Shown piece after piece: positions 10,806 to 22,891 of a DNA stretch of 64,000 nt (position 1 is its first letter; each line of letters begins with the position of its first letter). The notes beneath the pieces were generated by a model. It did no database searches and was not told the origin of the DNA. It saw only the letters and a list, made by a program, of their open reading frames with translations. The position numbers and the translations under genes were made by a program. The stretch is taken from assembly GCA_033807695.1 (NCBI GenBank), contig CM066303.1, positions 930,001 to 994,000 on the forward strand, written 5' to 3'. This stretch comes from Daedaleopsis sinensis (Eukaryota > Basidiomycota > Agaricomycetes > Polyporales > Polyporaceae).

Positions 10806-13800
10806 TCATCGAGGCTGGGACTGGGGCTGAAGTTGGGTTTGGTTCGGGTCTTGCGGCTGGTTTTGTTTGCGGTTCATACCGAACAGCTGAGTATAACACT
10901 ACAGTGAGCAGCCGATAGTAGGAAGGCAGCACACGAGACTCACATCCCGGATCTGCTTCACACTGAGTCGCTCGAGCTTCTTGCCGAGAGTACCTTCCCC
11001 CAGCGCAGCGTCCGAAAGACCTATGAAGTGCCCGGGGGTGTGTCAGCGTTGTCCGTGAATCAAGACGGACTAGGTGCATACCGAGCTTGGTGTCCTGCAG
11101 CTTCAGCATCCTGCCGACGATTCGCAGTCATAAGTCAGCTACAGTGACATGCAAAGAGGGATTGGACGGATATTTACCGATCCTCGATAGTGTCACGGAT
11201 GACAAGACGCTTGACGAACACCTCCTTCTCCTGGCCAAGACGATGGACACGGTCGTACGCCTGCGACTCAGTTGCATAGTTCCACGACAGGTCCAAGCTG
11301 GTTATACGGCACAATGCTCGTCAGAGACGCAGACGGGGCTGGAGAAAATCACTCACTTGATCACCCGGTTAGCAGAGATGAGGTTCAAACCGACTCCGCC
11401 GCACTTGATGCTACACGTCCACGATGCGTCAGCGGCAGGATCACGCACGGAAAGTAACGAGACGCACCTGACGAGGACGACCTTCGGTCCAGTCGGCCTC
11501 CTGAACTCCATCAGGCAGTACTCGCGCGCCTCACGGTTCATCTGCCCGTCGTAGCGCAAGCTGCGGATCCCATGGCGCGCGAACACCTGCTCGCACAAGT
11601 CGAGCATCGACGTCCCTTGAGGCCGCAATTCGCACAGCACACGCACACGCGCAAAACAAACACACATCGGTCACAGTCCCGCTCGCACACGCACGCTCAC
11701 ACAGGGACTCACACTGAGAGAAGATGATCGTCTTGTCGCCGGACGACTCCCACTCCTTGAGGTACGCGATCATCTGCAGCATCTTCGCGCTCGACTCGAC
11801 GTTGCTCCCGCCCTGCTTCCACATGTCGAACTGCCGCGGGTCCACCGGCGCGGGCGGCTCCGACTCGTCGCGGTCCTCGTCCTTCTTTGGAGTCGGGCGA
11901 GTGGTCTTGCCTCTTCCGGTTGCCTTGGAGCTCGCTTTTGCTTTTGATTTCGCTTTTGGCCTGCCCTTGCCCTTGCCCTTCTTCTTGACGGGGACGTCGG
12001 ACTCGAAGTCGCTGCCTGAGCTGCTGTCGTCCATATCCACGTCGCTGTCCTTGCCCTTCTTCCCCTTGCTCTTGGAGTCCGTCGGCGAGCTCTTGAGGAG
12101 CGTAGCCAGGTCCGGCATCCCGTCGTCAGAGCCGGAGTCGTCGCTGCTGTCATCATCGCTGAAGCTGATCTCAATTTTCGCCTTCTTCGCGGGTGGGCTC
12201 CGTGCGGGCTCGCGCGCCTTGGTCGCCGCGCGGCACGCGGCGCGTACTTCATCGTGCGACGGCATGAACGCTGCCATCTTGAAGACGGAGTTCGGCCGCA
12301 AGTCTTGCATCTTCTTGCACTTGGGGCCTGGGCAGCGTGAGTGTGAAACGATGTTGTGGAGCATGGAAGAGCACCTACAAGGACGGAGGCCCTTGGCGGC
12401 GGCAGTCTCGAACTCCTTCTCGATGCGGAGGTTTGTCTGCTCGTCGTTATTGCCGCTGTGATGGGTTAGTACAAGCGAAGCATGGTGTGGGGTTCGAGAA
12501 CGTACAAGATGCCGTTGTGGTCAATCTGCTCGTGGGCGAGCACATCCAAACAGTCTGAGTGCGTTGCTCAGCGTTCTATCGCGTGTCACTGTCAAAAATC
12601 GCGTACCAGCGCAGATATCATCTCCGCAGCTGAGAATGCGGCCATTGTCCTCCAGAAGCACTGCCGAAACAGTGTCAGTTCCGAACGACGGCACGGCACT
12701 AGACAGGAAACGCACATTCTCCGCACTTCGGGCACACAGCCTGCTCATCACTCGCGTCGTCGTCCAGGGCAAGCTCAATGGCCGTTGCGCCGTCGAGGAA
12801 TTTCTGCTTGATCTGCAGATAGCAGTGTGAGTGTATGGTCGCAGCCAATCCTTCCAACATACTTTTGCGACCCATTTAGCGCCCATCAACCTGGTCGCGC
12901 GCACCGCTTCCTTGTCGTCCGCCGTCGCAGCGAGCAGCAGCGTGGGGTCCGCGAATCCATCCGTTTCACTCTGCGCGAAAGCCCCGGCCGTGCTCAGCAG
13001 GCGAGATATGGAGATGCAGCAGGGATCGTACCAGAACGAGATAAGGGTGGGTGCACACTTGACGCAGGCGGAGGATCAGGACAAGCACTTGCTGGTGGTT
13101 CTTCAAGAGCGTGTTGTTTCTAATGAACCTGTTGATCTGAATCTGCGCACGCCTCTCGAACTGGAGGTACAGCTGTCGAGGGGGTGACATCAGGAGCATG
13201 TAGTCATGGGAACAAGAACAGAAACTACCTCGCGTTCATCCTTGCTGAATTCGACATAGACGAGTTCGACGTGCTTGGGCGGAAGCTGCAAGATGGGCTC
13301 CCCGTTTTCCTGATGGACAGTCGCACGTGAGTCATACAATGACAGTCCACGACCTTTCACAACCGACCAGCTTGGCGTCCTTTGTCCGCCGGAGCAAGAT
13401 CGGCTTGAGCAACGCTCTTGCGCGATCGCCTACGCGGATACAACGTCAGTAATCTGGTTCATGTCACCATCGAGGAACACACCAGCTAACTGTGCGTCTT
13501 CGAGTTGCACTTTCGCAACATGTTGGTTGAAGTCCTCCCAATCGCTAGCAAACGAGTGTCATGAACGAGAGCAGACAGCGACGTCAAGGAGCACGACATA
13601 CTTGAAGGGCCGGAACTTCCCAAACCGCAGGAACCCATAGAGATCCGCACTAGTCGGCGAGCGTCAGCTATACACGTACCGCGGAGAATACCGCTTAGGG
13701 CGTACAGGGTATTCGTGATGGGTGTACCGGTCAAACACCAGCGATATTTGGATCGGAGCATGGCAACCGCTTTGCTGCAACGCGTCGAGCGGTTGCGCAC

Positions 13801-15428
13801 AAATTGCGCTTCGTCGAGAATCACCCTAAACCATCTAGTCCGCGACATTGGTCCGCTGTGGCCAGCAAATGAGCCAGGCTCTACTGAGTCCAGACAGCCG
13901 AGGGACGACTCACCCATTCTCCTTGAGCCAGTCAAGCTCCTCGCAACTGTCAACATCATGTGGGATGTTAAAGTCGAGATTGAGAGTGTGGTATGTAGTG
14001 ATGATGACCTAGAACAAGATAGTTAAGTGAAAGAGAAAGCTGCATATAGCGCGATATCCTTACATCCTTCTCGTTGAGCTTCTCCACGTTCTTGATCTTA
14101 TCCTTCCCGTGCTGTATGTGGACTTCCCACATGCCGTTCGTCTTGGTCTCTAGCTCCTCCTTCCACTGCAACAGCAGCGCTGCAGGGACGACAACGAGCG
14201 TCAAACGATGTTCGTCGTTTGCCTTTGGCTGGTTCATGACCATGGTCGCGATCATCTGCACTGTCTTCCCGAGACCCATGTCGTCTGCTAGAATACCGCC
14301 TTTATACTCAGTCTTAAGTTCTTGATCGACCATCCAGCTAACGCCTATAAGCTGATGGGGTAGGAGGCGGACTTCCATGCCTGGAATGAGGTCTTTGGCA
14401 CTGAAGCGAAGAAGTTAGCGTGGGTGAAGTGACGTGTGAGCGTGGTTAAAGTAGAATGTCGCTCCGAATAACCCAGAATACGACATGGAGTCTTGCACAT
14501 AGTGGCGGTCGCTCGATGGTAGCTATATGCGCAACAATTTATGCGCAAAGTGCCGTATGCAGCATTCCAGAGCTGGGAGTATACCACATTGTGTATATTC
14601 CGGGACCTGACATATCTGAATGCACCCCCCGCGCATAAAGACAAATCAAATGTTCAGTAACATGAGCGCCTTCTCACCCATTTGGCGAGCTCCCCGAGCT
14701 CACACACACCCGAATTGGAAGACCTCACATACCCCGGATCATTGTCATGTTACGTTACGGCATATGACGCTACCTCGACAAGCTTCGCGAAGCAAAGAAG
14801 AATGAACCAGGAATGAACCAAGCAGAGAACTCACTCAGACAGTCCCAGCTTCTCCACGGCTTTGTCGATCGTCAGTCCGTGCGCGGCATTCTCAATCCCC
14901 CTAGACACGAACTCGGCCAACCTGCATACAAGCAAGAACGTTCAGCATCCGGCTTCTCTCTTTCACCTTGCGAAAAGATGAGACTTGGACGTACCTGGCC
15001 GCCTGGTCCTCTCCGCCGCGGTCTATGCTGCGCACCGGTGCCTCAGTGTCGTAATTGAGGCCAAACCCAGTGTCTACGCGGCCGCCGAGTCTAGGGGTCG
15101 CAGGGAGGGGCATCGGCGAAGAGCGGTCCTCGTAGTCATATTCATTCTCTGGGCCCGACACTTTCCTCTTCTTCTGGCTCGAGCCTATTGATGCTAGCCC
15201 CGCAAGACCCATAGCCGTCGCATAGTTAAAAGCCGGCGCAGGCGTTTGGTAGCGCTGCTTCACGGGTGTGTATGGGATACCCGAGGACGCAGGCGGCAAG
15301 GGAAGCGCGGGGGCGGCGGGGGACGACGCGATTGGGTTTTGAGAGAAGAAGGAGGGGTTGTCGAGGGCAGCGAGGACGCGGGACTTTCGTTGTGTCCCGC
15401 TCGGTGGTGGCTGGGGTGTTCCCGACAT
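10806..15428 (-). CDS. SNF2-family ATPase with internal RING finger (Rad16/Rad5-like)
   Basis: Nuclear DNA translocase with probable E3 ubiquitin ligase activity. It starts at 15428 (MSGTPQPPPSGTQRKSRVLA) with a Ser/Pro-rich head carrying SSQKKRKV, a likely NLS. Motif I is DDMGLGKTVQ (about 14260-14290), and the motif II region reads LDEAQFVRNRSTR (about 13810), i.e. DEAQ. Motif III is WCLTGTPI. A RING-like set of cysteines (CPKCGE, SCGDDICADC, HEQIDH, CPKCKKM) is assembled across introns at about 12310-12730. The last one needs a donor at GTAGGT. Next comes a long acidic and lysine/serine-rich insert (about 11830-12200), then the helicase C-lobe (DKTIIFSQ, LRYDGQMNREAR, SIKCGGVGLNL, VHRLGQ). 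The final exon ends at 10806 after DLFGMNRKQNQPQ. No HIRAN domain is seen, favouring Rad16-like over Rad5/HLTF. Other RING-SNF2 proteins remain possible. Confidence 0.88.
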
Positions 15429-15725
15429 GGTGATGGTTTCGGGGAGGAAGGGCGCGACGCGACGCGACCTATCCGCGCAGGTGGCGCACGCCTAATTGTG
15501 GCCACGTGAGACTCGCGTGGTAGTAAACTCTAAATGCTGGTATGGCGTCTAAACAAAAGTATGTAGGTTCAACATACCAAGCTTCCAAGCTTCGAACTTC
15601 TTCATCAAACATGCGGCGGTCGCGCAAAACAATACTGTTTCCCATTCGACCTCAGAGTCTCTGAAGGCTCAGGTCCTATCCACGCCCCCAGACTTCCACA
15701 CGAGACGTCAAGAGGTATACCGTTC

Positions 15726-16987
15726 ATGTCCTGGAACCCGTGGAATTGGTTGACTTCCTCCGACAAGCGAGCTGAAACTAGTGCAGCCGCAGTGGTAGTG
15801 CCAAAGGCTGAGCTACAACCTACGCCCCCCGAGCCTCCCACCAAAGCATACGCAGCGTATCTTCAAGAGCAACTCCAGGAAGAGGCAGGCGTAGCAATCC
15901 GGTCCATATCTGCCTGGATCTCCGCCGTGCCTGTACAATCAATGCCAGCCGGCCATTGCGGGCACTGTCGTCGCGACCGCCGTGTCCACGCTCCTCGCAA
16001 GGCATTTCTATGTCAGCTATATCCGCCGCATTCCGAACGCACAATGGGTCGACTACAAGATGATCCATAGAAAGAAGTGGATCAAGGGATACGTTACGAG
16101 GTAGTACCGCTGCTCATTCGCCAGCCCCTCCCAGTCGAGTGATCTTGACTGACTTGTACTTCAGCGCAAACGACGGAGACAACTTCCTACTCTATCATAC
16201 GCCTGGGATCGGGTTTCGATGGCCCCTCAAGCTCAGGAGACTGCCCTCCGGACCGAGTGCGTAGTACCCAGACCACAGGCACTTCTTCGATCTCACTGTA
16301 CGCCGCCTCCGCAGGGCCTCCAAACAAGACAATCCGGATCCGTCTGGCTGGCGTGGACTCGCCCGAGGTACGCCAACCGTCACGGTGCCCGGCCGACGAC
16401 GCATCGAGCTCATGCGCATCTGCATTACTCCCTAGGGCAACCACTTCGGCCGTCCCGCCCAACCCTACGCAGCGGAAAGCAAAGCGTGGCTGAAGCGCCA
16501 GGTCGAAAACAAGTTCGTCTTGTGCCAGCTCCTCGGGCGCGACCAGTACGGCCGCATCGTCGCCCGCGCGCACCTGAAGCCCCGGCTCCTGCCGCGCTGG
16601 CTCGCGAAAGGCAAGTGCGTCTCGCTCGCGATGCTCCGCGCCGGGTGGGGCACGGTGTACAGACAGGCGAACGCCGCGTACGGGCTCAGCGGGCAGGACG
16701 AGTTCGAGCGCGCAGAGAGGGAGGCGCGGTCAGTGCTCTGGCTTGGTCGAAGTTTGAACCACGGTCGCTGATTTGCTGCGTCGGACAGGGACGCGCGGAA
16801 GGGGATGTGGCAGGACGGTGTTGTGGCCGAGACTCCGGCGCAGTACAAGGCCCGAGTGCGTGCCCTCGATGGCAAGGCACCGCTCAAGGCAGCGGCCCCT
16901 GCTCTCGCATTGCTCCAGCTGGCTGTGGCATCAGAAATGTCGCCGGAGCTTGAGCCGGTGGTCGAAGAGGTCGACTGCGATCTTTGA
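15726..16987 (+). CDS. lcl3: Probable endonuclease LCL3 (SNase-like thermonuclease)
   Basis: Staphylococcal-nuclease-fold endonuclease. The yeast family member is a mitochondrial or membrane protein. Six exons join cleanly: 15726-15890, 15949-16100, 16165-16256, 16315-16367, 16436-16728, 16789-16987. A hydrophobic segment (AIAGTVVATAVSTLLARHFY) anchors the N-terminus. The LCL3 signature follows: RRIPNAQWV, WIKGYVTS, GDNFLLYHTPGIGFRWPLK, then the SNase core TIRIRLAGVDSPE|GNHFGRPAQPYAAES (Arg and Asp of the active site) and LLGRDQYGRIVARAHL. The end is acidic. Length is about 315 residues, close to other fungal LCL3 proteins. The start is divergent from the SNF2 gene, 297 bp away. Confidence 0.92.
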
Positions 16988-17185
16988 GCTTGTAGCTGCA
17001 CGCTTCACATAGGAAAGACAAGCACGAGCGGCGCGCTCGAGGTGTGCTGAAGCTCACGATGTCGGTCGTCACACGTTCGACAGATGTCTGATGTATAATA
17101 ATATAATATATGGTCTGAGAGGCTACGAAAGGGTACAACGCCGATTGCCAAGGCCAGCAAGACAACCCGACGGTCCTCCTCCGAT

Positions 17186-17934
17186 CTACTCGTCCTTGTC
17201 GTCCGAGCCCTCGGCACCATCCTCATAGTCATCATCGTCCGAGTCCCAATCACCGCCATCGTCCTCAGGCTCGTTATCCGCCCCGTTCTCGGACTGGGGC
17301 TTGTGGTACCCCCCAGCCGGCCTGTTCTTGCTCGGGTCGTACACGGGGGGGTACGTGGTCGTGGTGGCGTGCGAGGACGACGTCGGCGTGAGCGTGAGTG
17401 GGACGTTCGTCGCGTGCACACTCGGGGTCACGACCTCAGCCGGAGCGGCGTCGGTCGGGGTGGGGGCAGGAATGGAAGGGCTCGGGGTCGCGTCGACCGC
17501 CGAGGGCTTCGGGAGGGTGGAGGGGGTGGACGCGCTCGGGGCGGACATGGTCGCAGGGTTGGGTTGAGCGACGGGGACTAGGACGTCGTCTTGCCCGCGG
17601 GCATTGTGAGGCGAGACCATCGACACGGGGCTCGCAAGGGTCGCGAGGGTCGTGGACGCCAGACTTGTCATGGTGGTGGGGATCCCCGATTGCTCGGGGA
17701 GAGAGTTGGTGTGTAGGTGGAGGACTGAGCCGGGGACGGTCATCTCAAGGGCGATGAGAGCTAAGAAAGAGTGCGAGTAAGCAAACTGTTTCAAGTAAGA
17801 GCGCGGAGGGAGAAGGACGTACAATCAGCCTGAGCGTGTCCGGCATTCGCGTAGTTCCAAGGACGGGCGTTGGCAACCAGGCCAGCGCCGAGGATAGTGG
17901 CAAGAGCAGTGAACTTTGCGGTAAGCATCATCAT
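17186..17934 (-). CDS. Secreted Ser/Thr/Pro-rich protein with acidic tail, function unknown
   Basis: Two exons. Exon 1 starts at 17934 with three consecutive ATG codons and encodes a clear signal peptide (MMMLTAKFTALATILGAGLV, then ANA and RPWNY). After one intron (donor GTACGTCC near 17820) exon 2 encodes a Thr/Ser/Pro/Ala-rich stretch likely to be O-glycosylated. It then has a Tyr/Pro segment (YPPVYDPSKNRPAGGYHKPQ) and an extremely acidic tail (GDWDSDDDDYEDGAEGSDDK). No cysteine framework or catalytic domain is seen. A strong TATA box lies 87 bp upstream, suggesting high or inducible expression. It is probably a cell-surface or secreted protein. I do not recognise the family. Confidence 0.7.
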
Positions 17935-18020
17935 GATGGTATGCGAGTGGTTGGTTTGGGAGTTGTGTGATGCGAAGAGTGGGTACGAGTTGAGTGATGG
18001 GTATGAGTGACCCCCGGGGG

Positions 18021-18030
18021 GTTTATATAC
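18021..18030 (-). promoter_or_regulatory. TATA box of secreted-protein gene
   Basis: On the minus strand this reads GTATATAAAC, 87 bp upstream of the first ATG at 17934. The 17-bp context is identical to the promoter at 58186-58202. Confidence 0.6.
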
Positions 18031-18998
18031 CTTTCGACCGCTCCTCTGACAAGTGCGGAATCAACCACATCCGGCGCGACCGCCACTCAGCAGCGGACCC
18101 ACTGCTCTGCTAACCGACGTATCCGCCGTTGAGACCCGCCATCCGAAGGGGCGCAGCCTTGTTTGGGATGGTCCCCGCCGACCGCTCCTGGCAGCCGAGG
18201 CGGGCGTGGCCCGAATCCAAACATGTCCGCAGGCGGACACACATGGGATTACAGTCCAGGCTTGCAGCTGCATCCGCATTGCCTGTAAAGGAATATTAGG
18301 CCGGGCCGCACTTCAAGATTGCGCCAACGGAAGCTCGATGAGGAGTTGACCTGTAGGTTGCTAACGGAAGCTGTAGCGGGTGGATGATGGAGTGCGGGAA
18401 CCTTCCAGGTATGGTAGGGTGCGGCGTGACCGTGTCCCGGTAGTAGGCTCGTAAACTGCTGCAGCGGCCTCTGCAAGTAGTTCATGCCGGATCATGCGGA
18501 CACTGTCGGTAGTATGATTGCTCACCTAACCGCCAGTGCGACGGGGCGCAGCCTTGTTCGGGATGGTCCCCGCCGCCTAGTCCTGACATGGACGGCCGAT
18601 GCTGAAGTGCATCATGGCCGCAAGATATGGCACTTGCAGATGTGAATTGGGATTGTAGCATATACTCGATGGATCAAAAATACTGATTTCGAAAACAAAA
18701 ACACTTCGGCTGGAACCGTGCGTCAGTAAGACGCCTTCGACGGAAGTTGCAGCGCGAGACTCACCGGCACCCGTGCACCTCACGCCTCAGCCTTTACAAA
18801 TATCGACGCTATTTCACACCTCACCCGGTCGGATGTGACAACAAATGGCACCCGGAAAGCTTACCTACCAGGTAGCAATCTTCAGGGCACCATCGATCAA
18901 GCAATACATGTTGTAGGATCCCCTCAACAGGATGCGCGTCGTTCCGAGTTCGAGATATCCGCCTCCTCTATATTCTACCAGATACTGCCAGCTCATAC
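18031..18998. other. Intergenic region with a 33-bp direct repeat
   Basis: No gene is seen. A 33-bp sequence beginning GGGGCGCAGCCTTGTT occurs at 18148-18180 and again at 18543-18575 with one mismatch, and the flanks are also weakly similar. The right part holds the 3' flank of the carrier gene. Confidence 0.6.
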
Positions 18999-20444
18999 TC
19001 ATACTACCTGCCGCCCACCAATGAGCCGTATCACATTTTCGTACACCGTGAACACGATCCCCCCACTCAGCTGTGCCCCGCCGCGACATCCGCATCAGCG
19101 TCAGCACTCGGGTATGGGTATGGGAGACGGGACACGCACCACCAGACGCGCCAGCCGCGGCGTCGTCCCCGTCCAGAAGCGCATGATGCCCTCCTCGGTG
19201 AAGATCCTGTACGCGCAGTGGAACGAATTCCTGTACGCCTGCCGCGCCTCGAGGCTCTGCATGCGCGTCTTGATCACGCTATATGCACACGTCCAGTCAG
19301 TCAGTCAACCGGCGCGACCGGAACTTCGTGGGGGGAAGGGGGAGGTACGCACTCGAGAGGCATCGTCGTGTAGACGGTGACGAGGCCCGCGACGGCCCCG
19401 ATGCCGAACGTCACCGCGCTCGAGACGGGCGCGTTCGGCCGCCCCGGGCCCTGCACGAACTGCTTGAGCGTGGTGTACGTCGTGAAGCGCACCGCTGAAT
19501 TCGCGCCTGTGCCCCACCGCTCGTCAGCACTCGCGCAGCATGCACTGGGAGACGTGCCTACGAACCTTGGCGCATCATCTGGAAGGGTCCGTCAGTCAGT
19601 GAGGACTCCGAGAGGGGGAGAGAGGCATACCACAGGGAAGAGCCCGCGGTAGATGCCCCGCAGGCCCTCTTCGCGCACGATGCACCCCGTGCCGTGGATG
19701 AGGCCGCGGAAGCGCGGGGTGGGGCTCTTCGCGTCGTCGATGAGCTTCGTTCTGAGACGTCAAAGTCCAGCATTCAGGCCTTCAGGAGAGACACAAGAGG
19801 GGGAGCACGCACTTGATAGTTTCGGAGGGCGTGACGGCGAAGATGGCCTCCATCATCCCCGCGCCGAGGCCGGCGAGCAGGCTGCGCGGGGCAGACACTT
19901 TGCCCTCACCCACACACACACGTCAGGCGACCGACCGAAAGACCGCCCAGACGACTCACCTCAGCGTCCGCGAGCACATGCTTGAAGTGGTCGTACGAGA
20001 CGAAGCGCACTCCAGCCTTGACGGCGTTCCCTGCACATCGTTGACGTTGAGACACGGTGCTGGTACGCGGCGCGGGGGCAAAACGTGTGCAGCACGGACG
20101 TACCGACGACCAACGCCATGCATCCCGAGTACAGCCCCGCCACGCCCTTTGACTGCAGCGTCGTCCTGATAATCGCAATAGGGCTCTCCCTCTAGGCCAG
20201 CCGTCTGTTCGTTCATCCCTCGCTTCACAGAAGAATTGGGCCGCCGCACGCACCTTCCCGCTGAACTGCGACCGCGTCTTCACGAACTCCGTCGGGTACG
20301 TGATGAAGCTTGTACACCCAAGAAGTCAGCATCGCTGGTCTGGTGCGTGGTGCACGGTGAAACTCGAGTAAGGACTCACGCCTCGATCGCGCCTGCGGTG
20401 GTCCCCGCGACGAGCGAGTGCAGAGGCTTCTCCTTCTTCGACAT
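18999..20444 (-). CDS. ctp1: Mitochondrial tricarboxylate (citrate) carrier
   Basis: Inner-membrane SLC25 carrier of the citrate/tricarboxylate type, exchanging citrate for malate or other anions. It starts at 20444 (MSKKEKPLHSLVAGTTAGAI). The three carrier repeats each show the Px[DE]xx[KR] signature: YPTEFVKTRSQF, TPSETIKTKLI and MPLEVIKTRMQ. The second and third are preceded by glycine-rich helix motifs (LLAGLGAGMMEAIFAV, FGIGAVAGLVTVYTT). At least seven short introns interrupt the gene. The last exon (about 18999-19062) encodes GGIVFTVYENVIRLIG and ends at a TGA at 18999-19001. Sequence motifs fit CTP1 better than the other SLC25 clades. It is divergent from HEM4, with 356 bp between start codons. 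Confidence 0.92.
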
Positions 20445-20800
20445 GGCGGCGCTGCTGATGTGTTCAGGTGCACCAGGCTTTTAGAGCCGCGCTCGCGAAG
20501 TCCAGAGAGAGGAAGAGAGGATGGTGGCCAGAAGCAAGCTGCTACTCAAACTCGAGACGTCCGCGCGCTCACGATTCGCGACGATGATCTCATCGCGTCC
20601 GCCTCCCCGCGCTCCGGACGCGTGTGCTTCTCCCCTGGGCTCTCCCACCATGCCTGACCCTCTCCCAGCGACAAGTCCCAGTGTCACCTCCCCCTCGTCC
20701 TCCTCGTCCTCCGCACCCAGGGCCACAGCGCCGACACCAACAACCCTCCTCCGCACGTAATAGCTTCGGCATTACAACGAACTTGAAGTCAGACTCAACG

Positions 20801-21991
20801 ATGCCCGGGGCCGTCCTCCTCCTCCGCTCGCCCTCCGAAGACAGCCCAGGGCCAGAGGCAGACAAGTACGCCGCCGCTTTCCGCGCGCGCGGATACCGCG
20901 CGCTCTCCGTTCCCGTGCTCGAGACGGTCTACGTGCACGCAAGCGAGCTCGCGGCGGTCGTGCGCGCCCGCGGCCACATCGCCGCACACCCCCCGCCGCC
21001 GCCCCCGCAGGCACACTCAGAGCAGGGAAGCACAGGAGAGCTGCAGACGTACGCCGGGGTAATAGTGACGAGCGCGCGCGCGTGCGAGGCGTGGCGGGCG
21101 GCCGTGCAGCAGCTCGAGCAGCACGAGCAGGGGCAGGGGCGATCGGATGCAGAGTCAAGTACGTACGATGCGCACTCGTCAGATCCCACCGACGTGCACG
21201 TGTGCGATGGATATGTAGGCACGATATGGGGATCTCACTCGCCCTCGCACAGACCCGGCCACGTCTAGCAGCTGGTCCGCGATCCCCTTCTACGCAGTCG
21301 GCCCGTCGACCGCGTCTGCGCTCTCAGCGATCGCGCACTCGTTGCCCTCCTCGTCCTACGTCCCGCTCGACGTGCGCGGGGCCGCCGAAGCCGGCACGTC
21401 GGAGAAGCTCGCGCATTTTATCGTTGCCGACCTTGCTGGCGCACTAGCAGACGAGGGAGGGGAGGAAGAGGATCACGGGCACGGGCACGGGAGGAAAAAG
21501 CTGCTCTACCTGACGGGCGACAAGAACCGCGACACGCTCCCCGTGATCCTCACACAATCAGGCCTTGAGCTGGACAGCCTGCAGGTGTACGCAACGCAGG
21601 GCTCGACGCGGTTCGAGGCGGACCTGGCGAACGCCCTCGACGGTGCACAGGCTCGCGGTACGTGCTGCGCTCGCTGCTCGGTAGCGTACGAGACTGACGC
21701 GTAGCAGACTCGCACGAGGATGAACACTGGTGGATCGTGTACTTTGCGCCGAGTTCGGCTGAGCACGTACTGCCAATTCTGTGCAAACAGTTTGACTTCG
21801 CCGGGGCAAAGGGGGAGGAGGCTGGAGAGAGCATTGGGAGGCGGCGCGCTCGGGTTGCAGCCATCGGCGCGACGACATCGAGGTTCTTGAAGGAGGAGAT
21901 GCAGGTGCAGGTGGACGTGGTTCCCCCAAAACCCTCTGCAGATGCGCTTGTGGAGGAGATTGCTCGTTGGGATCGCGAGCATGGGGTGTGA
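20801..21991 (+). CDS. hem4: Uroporphyrinogen-III synthase
   Basis: Cyclises hydroxymethylbilane to uroporphyrinogen III in cytosolic heme biosynthesis (EC 4.2.1.75). It starts at 20801 (MPGAVLLLRSPSED). The two-domain HEM4 pattern is visible: YAAAFRARGYRALSVPVLET at the N-terminus, GVIVTSARACEAWRAA, FYAVGPSTASAL after the first intron, then LLYLTGDKNRDTLP, WIVYFAPSSAEHVLP, and AAIGATTSRFL near the C-terminus. Two introns: the first from about 21177 to 21271 (acceptor CTAGCAG), the second about 21660-21706. The insertion rich in Gly, Glu and His (EEEDHGHGHGRKK) is not part of the catalytic core. A CT-rich tract precedes the gene. Sequence identity to the family is low, as usual for HEM4, but the motif order is convincing. 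Confidence 0.88.
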
Positions 21992-22216
21992 TGCACGACT
22001 ACGGGCCAGGGTTGTTTCTTAGCTACCGCTCAGATGTTCTTCTTGTAAAGCAGATTCGTAGTAGGTGTTGTACGTTTGTCGCTGCCTCATTTTCACAGAT
22101 GAAGGAGAACCCAGAGGCTGCATTACACCACCCCAGTCCACCGGCAGACATTTTCGCACCTTCTATCCTCTATGCTACTCCTTCCCCCTGCCAACTCTCC
22201 CTTCGTCACAGAGACT

Positions 22217-22891
22217 CTAGTGGTGCTCCTCGTGCTTGGCCTCGTCGGCCTCGAGGAAGGAAAGGAACTGCTCCGCGCCAGTCGGGCCCGCCGACTCCCC
22301 CTCCGCAGCGGGGGCTGCAGACGCGGCGAGGGTGGGCTCCGTGGCGTCCCAGGCGGAGAGCTCGCCCGCAAGGTCGGCGGGGAGGGCGGGCGCCTGTGGT
22401 GAGGGCGGGAGGGCGTAGCTCTTCACGACGCCGACGTGGGCGTCCTTGGCCTGTTGCGCGTGTGAGTCACTCGTTCTCATTCTCGTAGAGATCCAGGAGA
22501 TATAAAAGAAGAAGATGCTGTAGCAGCGCGACCCGGAAATGGGGACGGCTCGGGAAGAGCAGGATAAAGACGCACCGGGGCTGGGGGCTTGTACGCCTTG
22601 AGCTGGCTGATGTAGAGGTCCTGCACGAGGTCTGCGAGTGTCCCCAAAGTCGAAAGAAACGTCCGTCGCGAAGACAAGTCGCACAAATATCCCGTCAGTC
22701 CTGCCACGAAAGACCCGAGCCCCGCACAACGCACCTTTCCGCGCGACAGAAGAGGTCGAGAAGGCGCACGAGCGCGACACCGCACGAGCCTGGAGAGTTC
22801 ACACCACCATATCAGCCCCCGTCCGACGCAAACACACGGTGAAAGGAGCACGTACGGCAATGGAGGCCTGCCTGAGGACAGCGGACGACAT
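22217..22891 (-). CDS. atp14: Mitochondrial F1Fo-ATP synthase subunit H
   Basis: Peripheral-stalk subunit of the mitochondrial ATP synthase. Four exons. Exon 1 (22891 to about 22856) encodes MSSAVLRQASIA. Exon 2 encodes a basic, serine-rich matrix-targeting segment (RAVSRSCAFSTSSVARK). Exon 3 carries the most conserved block, DLVQDLYISQLKAYKPPAP. The last exon encodes AKDAHVGVVKSYALPPSP and an acidic tail ending FLEADEAKHEEHH. This is the typical ATP14 layout, with Lys-Pro-Pro after the first helix and a Pro-rich linker. Length is about 120 residues. The start codon faces that of the ATPase inhibitor 235 bp away, so the two genes of one enzyme are divergently arranged. Confidence 0.88.

Noticed and set aside
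11724..12461. 245-codon plus-strand open frame rich in Ser/Leu/Phe
   Set aside because: Antisense of the acidic and lysine-rich insert of the SNF2 protein, with no independent support.
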